Shown: positions 25,448 to 32,685 of the stretch, one piece after another | Numbering within the stretch: the first letter of the stretch is position 1 | How the letters are laid out: each line of letters starts with the position of its first letter | NCBI GenBank assembly: GCA_017963165.1 | Contig: JAGCTZ010000066.1 | Coordinates: 1 to 64,000, forward strand | Reading direction: 5' to 3' | Length of the DNA stretch: 64,000 bases | Origin: Treponema sp. | Lineage (GTDB): Bacteria; Spirochaetota; Spirochaetia; Treponematales; Treponemataceae | Notes under the pieces: model-generated | Databases searched by the model: none | What the model saw: the letters and a program-made list of their open reading frames with translations, nothing else | What the model was told of the DNA's origin: nothing | Translations under genes and position numbers: made by a program

Positions 25448-25476
25448 GTTATAAAATCATAAATTCATTTTGTCAA
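25448..25476 (-). promoter_or_regulatory. Sigma-70-type promoter for R2
   Basis: Minus-strand TTGACA (25471-25476), 17 bp, TATAAC (25448-25453). A canonical promoter, unlike the IR promoters around it; inverted repeat D lies just upstream of it. Confidence 0.65.
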
Positions 25477-25493
25477 TCAAAAAACGTTATATT

Positions 25494-25541
25494 TCTTTCA
25501 ACTTTAAGTTGAATGATTTACTCATATTCTTATGTTATTAT
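25494..25541 (+). promoter_or_regulatory. IR promoter D
   Basis: Inverted repeat 25494-25516, TCTTTCAACT-TTA-AGTTGAATGA; the promoter-proximal half is intact. TATTAT (25536-25541) follows after 19 bp. It drives leader R4 and the genes at 25751 and 26259. Confidence 0.7.
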
Positions 25542-25547
25542 GATTAT

Positions 25548-25735
25548 GGTTAGGAAACGGTCTTTATGAATACGCCCTTAGTTCCGCCGAGAAGAGAACA
25601 AATGACGTGGTTGCCGGTCTCCGTCGAAAAACAAAGACTGGCATTCTGGCCGGGATGATTTACAGGAAGCCGACTGAGATGTACAGACTCAGCTGATGAA
25701 GGTTCGACTCCTTCCCTGGCTTAAACTTTCATATA
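25548..25735 (+). ncRNA. Structured leader R4 with a tRNA-like 3' part
   Basis: About 190 nt between promoter D and the RBS of the 154-aa protein. A 5' part includes GTTC/GAAC and a 9-bp stem TGCCGGTCT with AGACTGGCA. At 25648-25722 a 75-nt tRNA-like fold follows. GGCCGGG pairs with CCTGGCT over all 7 positions (two G-U), there is a perfect T arm GAAGG-TTCGACT-CCTTC, and an arm CTGAG/CTCAG sits where the anticodon stem belongs, but with a 9-base loop. There is no D stem and no CCA, so it is not an ordinary tRNA. Confidence 0.55.
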
Positions 25736-25750
25736 GCGGAGGTAAATAAT

Positions 25751-26215
25751 ATGATAGGTGTAAGACCTGATTTTATGGATTCTCCTTTTTTTGTTTGCGA
25801 GGAAGATAACTGGCATTTATTACCAGGAGCTCCTGAAAATGTTGTAAAAGAATTTGAGGAATACATGAAAGCTGATAAAGAATTGATTGATAAAAAGTGT
25901 TGGTATAGTGAAATAGATAATTTTTGTACACGATACTGGTCTGAAACTTTTGGTCATACTATTCTTTGCTTTGATAACACAATGGAAGATTTAGATCATT
26001 TTTTAGACGAAGATGAAATGCTGCAGTTTGTTACTTATGTAAATGAAACTTTTGGTACCCAACTTAGTACCGAAGTACATGCAGATATTCGTCTTGATTA
26101 TCTTTATAAACAGATCCTAGAAAAAGCTTTGGAAAGTTACAATGGATACACTGATATCTTTCATGAAGAACTATCTAAAAAAAGAAAAGAATGGGATAAA
26201 GATTATTCAGATTGA
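25751..26215 (+). CDS. Acidic protein of unknown function
   Basis: A 154-aa acidic protein with aromatic-rich motifs (NWHLLPGAP, KKCWYSEI, TRYWSETFGHTILCFD). No family recognised. RBS GCGGAGG 8 bases before the ATG. It follows the tRNA-like leader and is followed after 43 bp by the 266-aa gene. Size, charge and isolated position are like immunity-type or antitoxin proteins, but no toxin partner is evident. Confidence 0.55.
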   Translation: MIGVRPDFMDSPFFVCEEDNWHLLPGAPENVVKEFEEYMKADKELIDKKCWYSEIDNFCTRYWSETFGHTILCFDNTMEDLDHFLDEDEMLQFVTYVNETFGTQLSTEVHADIRLDYLYKQILEKALESYNGYTDIFHEELSKKRKEWDKDYSD

Positions 26216-26258
26216 GAATCTTTAGAGTATTAAAGGGATAATGAATTAAGTTTATTTT

Positions 26259-27059
26259 ATGCCAGATTCTAACACAATCAAACAACAAAAATTGATTCTC
26301 GAAAGCTGCAAAGATACATCTGTTTATTTCATTGATGAGTATAAAGGAAATCATGAAAATATTGGTGATGGTGGTGAATTAGTAGACTTGTATCTATTGG
26401 TCATTTCTTGTTTTGAATCTATTACTGAAGAAGGAAGTATATTAACTTGTTCATGCGGTTGGCCGGAAGATGCTGGATTTTTTGATTTCTCTTCACAAAT
26501 AACTGATAATGAAATCTTATGGAATATAAATGAAGGTGAAGATTATATTAAGTTTGATAAAAATCAATATAGAAATGAAGTAAAAGCTTGCATTGAAAAG
26601 TTAATGGAAATTTGCAAAAAAGGACCAGAGAATTATACAAATGATTATTTTTATAATCCTTTAGATTTAGATACTTTGAATATGTACTATAAAGTTTTTA
26701 CTGATGAATCTATGACCAAAGGACGAGAAAAGCCAAGACATAAAATTATTATAAAACCAGGTGACAAGTTTATTTATACAACGGAAACTGGGAAAAAAGT
26801 TTTTATACAGAAGAGAGACTTAAAATTTTCTGATACAGATATTTTTGGCCAGCCATTATTAACCTGGTTAAATGCAGATGATATTAAACGATGGTATAAC
26901 AAGTTAAATGATAAAAATACTGATTGGGATGAATGGAACGCACAAGGGCTTAAAATAGCTAAAGATATAAAAAGTCGAATTTCAGATGCTTTTGATGTTT
27001 GGTACCAATATCAGAATACTAATAATGATAAACTTGTTCATATTGAGAATGCAGAATAA
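26259..27059 (+). CDS. Protein of unknown function
   Basis: A 266-aa acidic protein. Residues ~60-75 (LTCSCGWPEDAGFFDF) have a Cys pair and resemble a family of small uncharacterised proteins in which CxCG-PxC-AG-sites recur. The middle has a basic segment (KPRHKIIIKPGDKF). Its ribosome binding site is weak (GGGAT about 21 bases away). The stop codon lies directly against the stop of the convergent gene at 27060-28106 with no terminator in between. Confidence 0.55.
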   Translation: MPDSNTIKQQKLILESCKDTSVYFIDEYKGNHENIGDGGELVDLYLLVISCFESITEEGSILTCSCGWPEDAGFFDFSSQITDNEILWNINEGEDYIKFDKNQYRNEVKACIEKLMEICKKGPENYTNDYFYNPLDLDTLNMYYKVFTDESMTKGREKPRHKIIIKPGDKFIYTTETGKKVFIQKRDLKFSDTDIFGQPLLTWLNADDIKRWYNKLNDKNTDWDEWNAQGLKIAKDIKSRISDAFDVWYQYQNTNNDKLVHIENAE

Positions 27060-28106
27060 TTATATCCAGGAACAAGACCAGTCATCATCAAAACTTGTAA
27101 TAGGTAGTGGATTTTCTGCGCAACGTAATATTTCTGAGTAAGCCTTATTCCAATCTTCCTTACAATAATCATAAAACCAGATTGTAGTAACAGCTCTATC
27201 CATGCAGCAGAATAACTTCAAGGTATTTCTATCTCGCAAATATATTAATTCGTCATTTTTTGGATAATAACCTTCTTGTAAATAAACCAAAGAAGGAAAC
27301 TCCTTTAGAAAACTGTTTTTTAATTTTTGAGTATCTTCTTCGTCATCATCCTTTTCTGAAGTAATAATGGACACTTTATATTCTTTTAATAAATTAAAAA
27401 GACATTTTTTACATTCAACTATCTGAGTTGCTTTTATATCACTGAGTAAATCGCAGTCTATTAAAATAACAGGTTTTTCTGTTTCAAGTTTAGTTTGGTT
27501 TTTAATAAGTTCTTCTTCATCATCCCAGGGAGAATCACCTGATTCTTTAGCCTCTTTGCTTGAAAGGAATACTCTCTTAGGAATCTTTTCTAAATCATAT
27601 TCTGTCTTTAGTTCTTCATAAAAAGAAATAAAATTTTGCGAGATCGTAGAAAATTCAAAATTAAACACATCATCTTCAGGAAAAGGCTGCAAATTCTTAA
27701 ATGGTATATTAAGATGGCTAGAGATATAGGCAATATTAATATTTACAATATCAGAGTTGCGGGCTTTATAAAAATTTATTTCCTGGTTATATTCTGGCCA
27801 GTCACCATAATATGCTTTTGCTTCGTTTTTGGTTGATTTAATCTGTTTTGCAAATTTCTCAATTGTAGGAAAGAATTCGTCCATAATGCCGCCATATTCA
27901 TATCCCATCAATCTAAGGTTGATTAAATCTTCTTCACCAACGACATGAAATAATATGTCTTTCTTACTCATTTTAGTATCATCTGGAACAAGATAAGGTT
28001 TACCATCTTTTAAGATATTAATAATGGTCATATGGGTATAGGATTGGATTCCCATTTTTAAGAGAAACCCGAGTTCGAAACCATCATTTGCTTTTAATTT
28101 TGCCAT
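27060..28106 (-). CDS. Protein of unknown function with Rossmann-like C-terminus
   Basis: A 348-aa acidic protein, second gene of the minus-strand pair started by promoter E, 21 bp after the 261-aa gene. Residues ~212-290 (PVILIDCDLLSDIKAT, then LLKEYKVSIITSEKDDDEED) look like a beta-strand/loop/helix unit with an acidic first strand, similar to HAD-type or other Rossmann-like folds, but the catalytic set is incomplete. RBS AAGGATG. No family recognised. Confidence 0.5.
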   Translation of the reverse strand: MAKLKANDGFELGFLLKMGIQSYTHMTIINILKDGKPYLVPDDTKMSKKDILFHVVGEEDLINLRLMGYEYGGIMDEFFPTIEKFAKQIKSTKNEAKAYYGDWPEYNQEINFYKARNSDIVNINIAYISSHLNIPFKNLQPFPEDDVFNFEFSTISQNFISFYEELKTEYDLEKIPKRVFLSSKEAKESGDSPWDDEEELIKNQTKLETEKPVILIDCDLLSDIKATQIVECKKCLFNLLKEYKVSIITSEKDDDEEDTQKLKNSFLKEFPSLVYLQEGYYPKNDELIYLRDRNTLKLFCCMDRAVTTIWFYDYCKEDWNKAYSEILRCAENPLPITSFDDDWSCSWI

Positions 28107-28127
28107 AATTCATCCTTATTAAATATA

Positions 28128-28913
28128 TTAAGAATAAACGATTGCTTTCCATTTTTTTGTGCTTAATTCGTGAGGATTAAACCAACCAGCTCCAAAATTA
28201 CTTTCATGAGTATCTAGTAAACGCATTATCTCGAAGTAATATTCTGATAGTGTCATTAAACTGATTTTTTCAATTGTAAGTTTATCATCATCAATATAAA
28301 AATTTATATTTAATAATTTTTCCATATGAGAAAAGAATTTTTGTAGTTGTCCTGGTTGCAAAAGTTCGCCGATTGTTTTGTCTTTATCTAATTCAGTTGA
28401 GAGATTCATCTTAAAGTGTGTTAGTAAATAATCAAGACAATAACGTTCGATATCATAATACATGATTTTATAAAGAGGAATATTCATTCTTTCTTTATCT
28501 GCTTTTATTGGATTTAGAAAATCAAGATACTTAATTATTTCTAAACGAGATTTATCTGAATTGTCCCAAAAACCACCCCAGCCATTTTCAGATTTCATTT
28601 TTTCGAGGACTACCGGTTTATATACTTTTTGCATACGGAAATTAGTAATACATTTCCGGCGCATTACAACCTGGATATATCTACGAGAATTGCGGGCTTT
28701 TCCTATTACATTGACGTTTTCATAACCATCGCCCCAATGTCCGCAAGAAAGATACACTTTTGTTCCTCCGCTGAATTGTTTTGTACCTTTACGGATTTCA
28801 TGAGCTTCGCCATATTCATGTTCTTCAAGAATATTACCAATTAGGCCCCAAACCCAGGCTGATTCTTGAGTTTCATTTTGTATTTTTTTTTCAGTATGAA
28901 TTTTGTCTTTCAT
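28128..28913 (-). CDS. Conserved hypothetical protein (VWGLIGNI-EEHEYGE family)
   Basis: A 261-aa protein. Its N-terminal half (WVWGLIGNILEEHEYGE, then GTKQFSGGTKVY, HWGDGYENVNVIGKAR, QKVYKPVVLEKM) belongs to a widespread uncharacterised bacterial family that I recall from many phyla, usually as a single small gene of this length. The C-terminal half is helical and less conserved. The start at 28913 has AGGAG seven bases upstream; upstream in-frame ATG at 28958 lies inside the leader stem. Expressed from IR promoter E through leader R5. Confidence 0.65.
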   Translation of the reverse strand: MKDKIHTEKKIQNETQESAWVWGLIGNILEEHEYGEAHEIRKGTKQFSGGTKVYLSCGHWGDGYENVNVIGKARNSRRYIQVVMRRKCITNFRMQKVYKPVVLEKMKSENGWGGFWDNSDKSRLEIIKYLDFLNPIKADKERMNIPLYKIMYYDIERYCLDYLLTHFKMNLSTELDKDKTIGELLQPGQLQKFFSHMEKLLNINFYIDDDKLTIEKISLMTLSEYYFEIMRLLDTHESNFGAGWFNPHELSTKKWKAIVYS

Positions 28914-28934
28914 AAGGAAACTCCTTGCATGAAA

Positions 28935-29100
28935 AAGTGTTCGATAAAAACCAGGCATGCAGGTGAGCCAAACCTCATGGATCGGAATCGAAATACCCTT
29001 TTGTCTTACACCTGATTTTTATCAAACGAATTGAAGCTCGTTACCCAAGGTGTAGAAACACCTGACCCAGTTGGCGTCAAAGAATTAATCCCCTTCGCCA
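28935..29100 (-). ncRNA. Structured leader R5
   Basis: Minus-strand leader between promoter E and the 261-aa gene. It holds TTGGCG/CGCCAA around a 19-base loop, AGGTGT-TTCT-ACACCT, AACGA/TCGTT, and a 16-bp helix pairing TTTGATAAAAATCAGG with CCTGGTTTTTATCGAA. The long helix encloses TGAG/CTCA and a T-loop-like TTTCGATTCC. No U-run follows, so it is not an evident terminator. Function unknown. Confidence 0.55.
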
Positions 29101-29106
29101 ATAATA

Positions 29107-29154
29107 ATATTATTTTGGATACATGAGCTTGTCATTCAACTTGTAGTTGAAATT
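29107..29154 (-). promoter_or_regulatory. IR promoter E
   Basis: Inverted repeat 29132-29154, plus strand TCATTCAACT-TGT-AGTTGAAATT. On the minus strand the intact half is followed after 19 bp by TAATAT (29107-29112). Drives R5 and the two minus-strand genes. Confidence 0.65.
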
Positions 29155-29176
29155 TTAATAATTATGGAATAATCAA

Positions 29177-29205
29177 TTGACATTCAACTAAATAAGCTTT
29201 ATAGA
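29177..29205 (+). promoter_or_regulatory. Sigma-70-type promoter for R6
   Basis: TTGACA (29177-29182), 17 bp, TATAGA (29200-29205). A half-site CATTCAACT overlaps the -35 box, so the factor that binds the inverted repeats could compete with RNA polymerase here. Confidence 0.65.
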
Positions 29206-29211
29206 TTTAAT

Positions 29212-29320
29212 TGGTGATAGTTAGTTGCTATCGAACCCACCTGGAAGTGGTTATTCTTTATACGGTTATTTAGCTTTATAAAGGTGTAAGAGAATCTCTG
29301 GAAACGGAGATTCTTTTATT
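29212..29320 (+). ncRNA. Structured RNA R6 with terminator
   Basis: A free-standing transcript of about 110 nt with no gene directly downstream (next start at 29783). Hairpins: GATAG/CTATC, CCAC-CTGGAA-GTGG, and the terminator AGAATCTC/GAGATTCT (29291-29298, 29307-29314) followed by TTTTATTTT. No ORF. It has canonical promoter and terminator, which makes it the clearest small-RNA gene of the block. Confidence 0.65.
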
Positions 29321-29329
29321 TTAACCTTT

Positions 29330-29760
29330 GTTTTCCCCGTGCCCCTGAGTTGTACTTTAGTACGAGAAGTGAGCGTTCATCCTTCTTTTTTATGAGAACA
29401 TCAGGTCAAAGATTTTGTTGTAATAGTTCAGAATACCGTACTTTAATACACAAAAAGAACATAACTTTCTAAAATCTGAACTTTCGATTGACGGGCTTTG
29501 ATTTTCTATGAATTATTTTGAAAGATATCCTTTTTAAGTATTTTTATCTTTTTCTTCTTTAGTTCATTTTTAAAAGAAAAAAATAAAATATAGAAATACT
29601 ACATAGGTATTTAATAACAGATGAATTATGTACTTTATGAACTGAACTTTAAACAATTGTTTAAGCGAATTAAACTTTTTGAGCTGATTTTTAAACCGCT
29701 GCGCGCGCTCCCCCCGCGAATTAAACAATAGAAAAAATATCAAATCGAGTGTATAGTAAG
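29330..29760. other. Gene-free AT-rich stretch
   Basis: No coding sequence supported. Contains a hairpin GTAC-TTTA-GTAC (near 29352), a 16-bp perfect palindrome TTAAACAATTGTTTAA (29649-29664) that could be an operator for the downstream AlbA_2 gene, and an odd GC patch CGCGCGCTCCCCCCGCG (29703-29719). A -10-like TATAGT is at 29752. Confidence 0.5.
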
Positions 29761-29782
29761 ATTGAGTGAGGAGAATTGCCAA

Positions 29783-31204
29783 ATGATTATAACCAAGCCT
29801 GAGAATCAGGATACTGAATTCAAACAAAACTGGCAGGATGAATATCTCAAATGGATTTGCGCCTTTGCTAATACAAAAGGCGGAACAATTTATATTGGTG
29901 TTCATGATAAAGGCGAAGTTCTTGGGCTTAGTAATTTTCATCACCTCAGTGAAGCAATTCCTCTTAAGATCAGACAGACAATGGGGCTTCTTGTAGATGT
30001 ACAGGTTCTTACTGCAGATGATGATGAAACAAAGAAGTATCTGCGAATCTCGGTCGAGAAATATCCTTTCCCAGTAAGTTATCACGGCAAGTATTATAAA
30101 CGCATCGGCTCTACAACTCAGGAAGTAATTGGCGTTGAACTTGATAAAATGATTCTTTCTGTTCAGGGAAGGACTTGGGATAGTGTACCGGTTCCTCATG
30201 TAAAGATTTCTGATCTTGATGAAAGAGCATTTCAGATTTTCAAGAAGAGGGCACTGTTTACTCATAGACTTACAGAAGAACAGCTTAATGTGAGCAACAA
30301 AGATTTGATTCATAATCTTCATGGATTTGAAAATAATTATTTGACCAGAGCTACAGTTTTGTCATTCCATCCGGATCCTGAGCAGTGGTTCACCGGAGCG
30401 TATGTAAAGATTGCATATTTTCTTGATGAGGCTAACATCCTTTATCAGGATGAAGTTCATGGTCCGCTTCTTGTACAAGTTGAACGTGCAATGGAAATCA
30501 TCTACACAAAATACATGAAAGCCCTTATCGATTATGATGGCATTGCAAGAAGGGAAACTTATTTCTTCCCACACGATGCATTCCGTGAGCTTTTGCTTAA
30601 TGCATTGATTCACAGAGATTACATGAATACGGCACCTATACAGATTCAGATTTTCAAAGACAAGATTGATATCTGGAACATTGGAAAGATGCCCGATGAT
30701 TTGAAAATTGAAGATTTATTTACAAAACATCGTTCTGAACCTCGTAATCCAAATATTGCCAATGTCTTTTTCAGATGCGGCTATATCGAAAGCTGGGGAC
30801 GCGGTTACTTCAAGATTCAGGAATTATGTAAACAGGTAAATGCAAATCTACCAGAGCCGGAGAATCTTAGTGGTGGTATTTCTGTAGTTTGTAATGCAAG
30901 TAAGCAGTATCTGGAGCTGGCTGCGAAGTATGGCGTAGATGGAGATGTTTCAGCAGATGCCCAAAGATTGCCCAAAGATTGCCCAAAGGATGCACAGAGC
31001 TTGCACAAAGAATGCCCTGACTTTGCACAAAGAACCTATGAATATATATGTAGTAATCCCTATGCAACGATAAAAGAAATTAGTGAAAAATTAGAAATTG
31101 GTGAAAGGACTGTAAAGAATCATTTAGCTGCACTTAAAGAAGCAGGGGTTATTGAGCGAGCTGGAAGTAGAACTAGTGGACATTGGATTATAAATAATAA
31201 CTAG
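29783..31204 (+). CDS. AlbA_2 (Schlafen-like) ATP-binding regulator
   Basis: A 473-aa protein of the AlbA_2/HATPase_c_4 type. The N-terminal Schlafen-like domain shows QDTEFKQNW and ICAFANTKGGTIYIGVHD. A GHKL-like middle part has LLLNALIHRDY and GRGYFKIQELCKQ. The C-terminal winged helix (YATIKEISEKLEIGERTVKNHLAALKEAGVIERAGS) probably binds DNA. Members act as transcriptional regulators, often in mobile elements. A linker of KDCPKDAQ-type repeats (residues ~390-415) separates the halves, encoded by short tandem repeats. Start at 29783 has AGGAG 9 bases upstream; a TTG at 29762 is possible. Confidence 0.82.
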   Translation: MIITKPENQDTEFKQNWQDEYLKWICAFANTKGGTIYIGVHDKGEVLGLSNFHHLSEAIPLKIRQTMGLLVDVQVLTADDDETKKYLRISVEKYPFPVSYHGKYYKRIGSTTQEVIGVELDKMILSVQGRTWDSVPVPHVKISDLDERAFQIFKKRALFTHRLTEEQLNVSNKDLIHNLHGFENNYLTRATVLSFHPDPEQWFTGAYVKIAYFLDEANILYQDEVHGPLLVQVERAMEIIYTKYMKALIDYDGIARRETYFFPHDAFRELLLNALIHRDYMNTAPIQIQIFKDKIDIWNIGKMPDDLKIEDLFTKHRSEPRNPNIANVFFRCGYIESWGRGYFKIQELCKQVNANLPEPENLSGGISVVCNASKQYLELAAKYGVDGDVSADAQRLPKDCPKDAQSLHKECPDFAQRTYEYICSNPYATIKEISEKLEIGERTVKNHLAALKEAGVIERAGSRTSGHWIINNN

Positions 31205-31214
31205 AAAGTATCTT

Positions 31215-31277
31215 GGCGGCACATGGACGTGCCGCCTTGCCGATTGAGCGCAGGGGCGAAGGCCCTGTGCGATTGAG
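31215..31277. repeat. Pair of strong hairpins with flanking direct repeats
   Basis: GGCGGCAC/GTGCCGCC (31215-31236), then GCGCAGGG/CCCTGTGC (31248-31270) bracketed by direct repeats CGATTGAG. Reminiscent of REP/BIME elements. Lies 11 bp past the AlbA_2 gene. Confidence 0.55.
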
Positions 31278-31340
31278 GCAATACTTTTCCCTTTACAAAA
31301 CGATTTCTTAAAAAGCCGCCCTTAAGAACCAATGTAGCAT

Positions 31341-31492
31341 CTTAAAACTGTGGGACAACTGTAATGTTGAGTAAAAAGGGTGCCCCCTGTCCCCCCTAAG
31401 CTTGAATTACATTCCTTATTTTTTTGGGAGGGGGTAAGAGGGGTTCTTAGGGGGGAAAGGGGGAACACTTTTTGCGTGCCAGCAGTTTTAAG
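31341..31492. repeat. 152-bp imperfect palindrome, MITE-like
   Basis: Ends CTTAAAACTG (31341-31350) and CAGTTTTAAG (31483-31492) are perfect inverted repeats. Inside, AAAAAG.GT..CCCCCT and CCCCCCTAAG are mirrored by CTTAGGGGGG and GGGGGAACACTTTTT. The loop of about 45 bp is G/T-rich. No transposase gene. Remaining sequence to 32021 holds further short hairpins (for example CAACAGTCTG ... CAGTCTGTTG around 31730-31774) and no gene I can support. Confidence 0.55.
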
Positions 31493-32021
31493 TTGCGACC
31501 TACGCGGACGGCACATTTTTCTTCAACAATAATTTTAAAGCGTGATGCTCACTTTTGGCGGCTTCTGCAAAAGGAGTGCTTATCGCAACGATGGCCTGCC
31601 TGCAGAAACAGGCAGACCACAAAGCGTAGTGCTGCTGCGAAGCAGATGCACGAAGCGATTGGTCTGAATGTGCTTGCATTGCTCCTTGCGTTGCTTTAAT
31701 AAAGGCCTACCTGCGAGCTTTCTGGTATATGGCAACAGTCTGTGAACGAACGGAGTGAGAGAACAGTCTGTTGGCTTTCTTTATGTAAGATGAAATTTAT
31801 TGAGCTCGAAGATTGTGAGTGAGTGGAAGGTCTGCAAAGCTGTCCTGGAACGAACAGAATTATAAACAATAACAAAATATTTCTAATTCAAGTATTATTT
31901 CGCAATTGATTTATAATTTTACAGAAGAAATTATATTTAAAATGAGTTTGGCTCTATAAATATATATTCTTTAAATTTTCTAAAGTAAAAACTATAATTC
32001 TAACCTAATGAGGTAAAAAGT

Positions 32022-32270
32022 ATGGTGAATATTGTTAAAATAAACGAATTTGGCCAAGAGTTAAATCAGTTAATTATTGATAAGTCTAATTATAAACATG
32101 CAAATCAAATTCTTAGGTTAACAGAAAAAAAATTGAAAGGTACTAACTATCACACATATTCTATTTCTGTTGATTGGTCTGTCGGTAAATATGCTGCAAC
32201 TATGGAACTAGAAAAAGAAGATATTACAGATTTGATACAAAAACTTACAGTTCTTGTAGAATCATTTTAA
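32022..32270 (+). CDS. Small protein of unknown function
   Basis: An 82-aa protein preceded by GAGG (7 bases). The pattern of alternating strands (HTYSISVDWSVGKYAATMELE) and helices is well formed, but no family is recognised. No partner gene is adjacent; it is isolated between the palindromic repeats and the XRE/ImmA pair. Confidence 0.5.
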   Translation: MVNIVKINEFGQELNQLIIDKSNYKHANQILRLTEKKLKGTNYHTYSISVDWSVGKYAATMELEKEDITDLIQKLTVLVESF

Positions 32271-32273
32271 GTA

Positions 32274-32306
32274 TTAAAAAAGGAGCTGACGAATAGACAG
32301 CTCCTT
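32274..32306 (-). terminator. Intrinsic terminator of the 44-aa gene
   Basis: AAGGAGCTG (32280-32288) pairs with CAGCTCCTT (32298-32306); on the minus strand a run of six Us follows. The orientation fits the minus-strand small gene at 32358-32492; it does not serve the plus-strand gene ending at 32270. Confidence 0.75.
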
Positions 32307-32357
32307 CATAAAACAATAATGTGGTAAGCCAATTATTGTTTTTGTTAATCATTTGTT

Positions 32358-32492
32358 TTATCGACGATATTTATTTGCTGGAATTTCTAGACGAAAAGCT
32401 TTTTTTCCGTAAGAACTTGCATAAATACGTTTTCCATTTCTTGTTATATATGGTGTGTAAATCACAATATAACCTGATTTAATAGTTTTCAT
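32358..32492 (-). CDS. 44-aa small basic protein
   Basis: Not long enough for usual gene finding. Starts ATG at 32492 with an excellent RBS (AAAAGGAGG, 8 bases away), reads MKTIKSGYIVIYTPYITRNG then KRIYASSYGKKAFRLEIPAN and KYRR, and stops at 32358. An oriented terminator follows at 32306. The composition (many Tyr, Lys, Arg; YITRNGKRIYA) suggests a small DNA- or RNA-binding or structural protein. Family not recognised. Confidence 0.6.
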   Translation of the reverse strand: MKTIKSGYIVIYTPYITRNGKRIYASSYGKKAFRLEIPANKYRR

Positions 32493-32685
32493 ATTTGAGG
32501 CCTCCTTTTACCTAATGGAGAACCAGTTGACAAAAAAAATATATAAAACTACAATTTTTATTACCACATATAAATTCTAGTCTTAAATATCAACTAGTTG
32601 AGTTAGTTTTTCTTACCAGAAAACACTCCTGTATATTTAACTCTTCAATTTATGAAAGGCATCAACAAGATTGTTGGTGCTTTTT

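Noticed and set aside
25648..25722. Functional tRNA gene
   Set aside because: Acceptor and T arm pair, but no D stem, anticodon loop of 9 bases and no CCA or typical discriminator; kept as tRNA-like leader.
20033..29330. Integron cassette array with attC sites
   Set aside because: Spacers are structured, but genes lie in both orientations, RYYYAAC/GTTRRRY core sites are absent and stems end in U-runs as terminators do. No integron integrase.
20033..29330. Retron or type III toxin-antitoxin
   Set aside because: No reverse transcriptase, and no tandem repeats in the RNAs as in ToxI.
29570..30322. Minus-strand 250-aa ORF
   Set aside because: Overlaps the AlbA_2 gene in antisense; composition (Phe, Ile, Lys, Cys runs) is that of a shadow frame.
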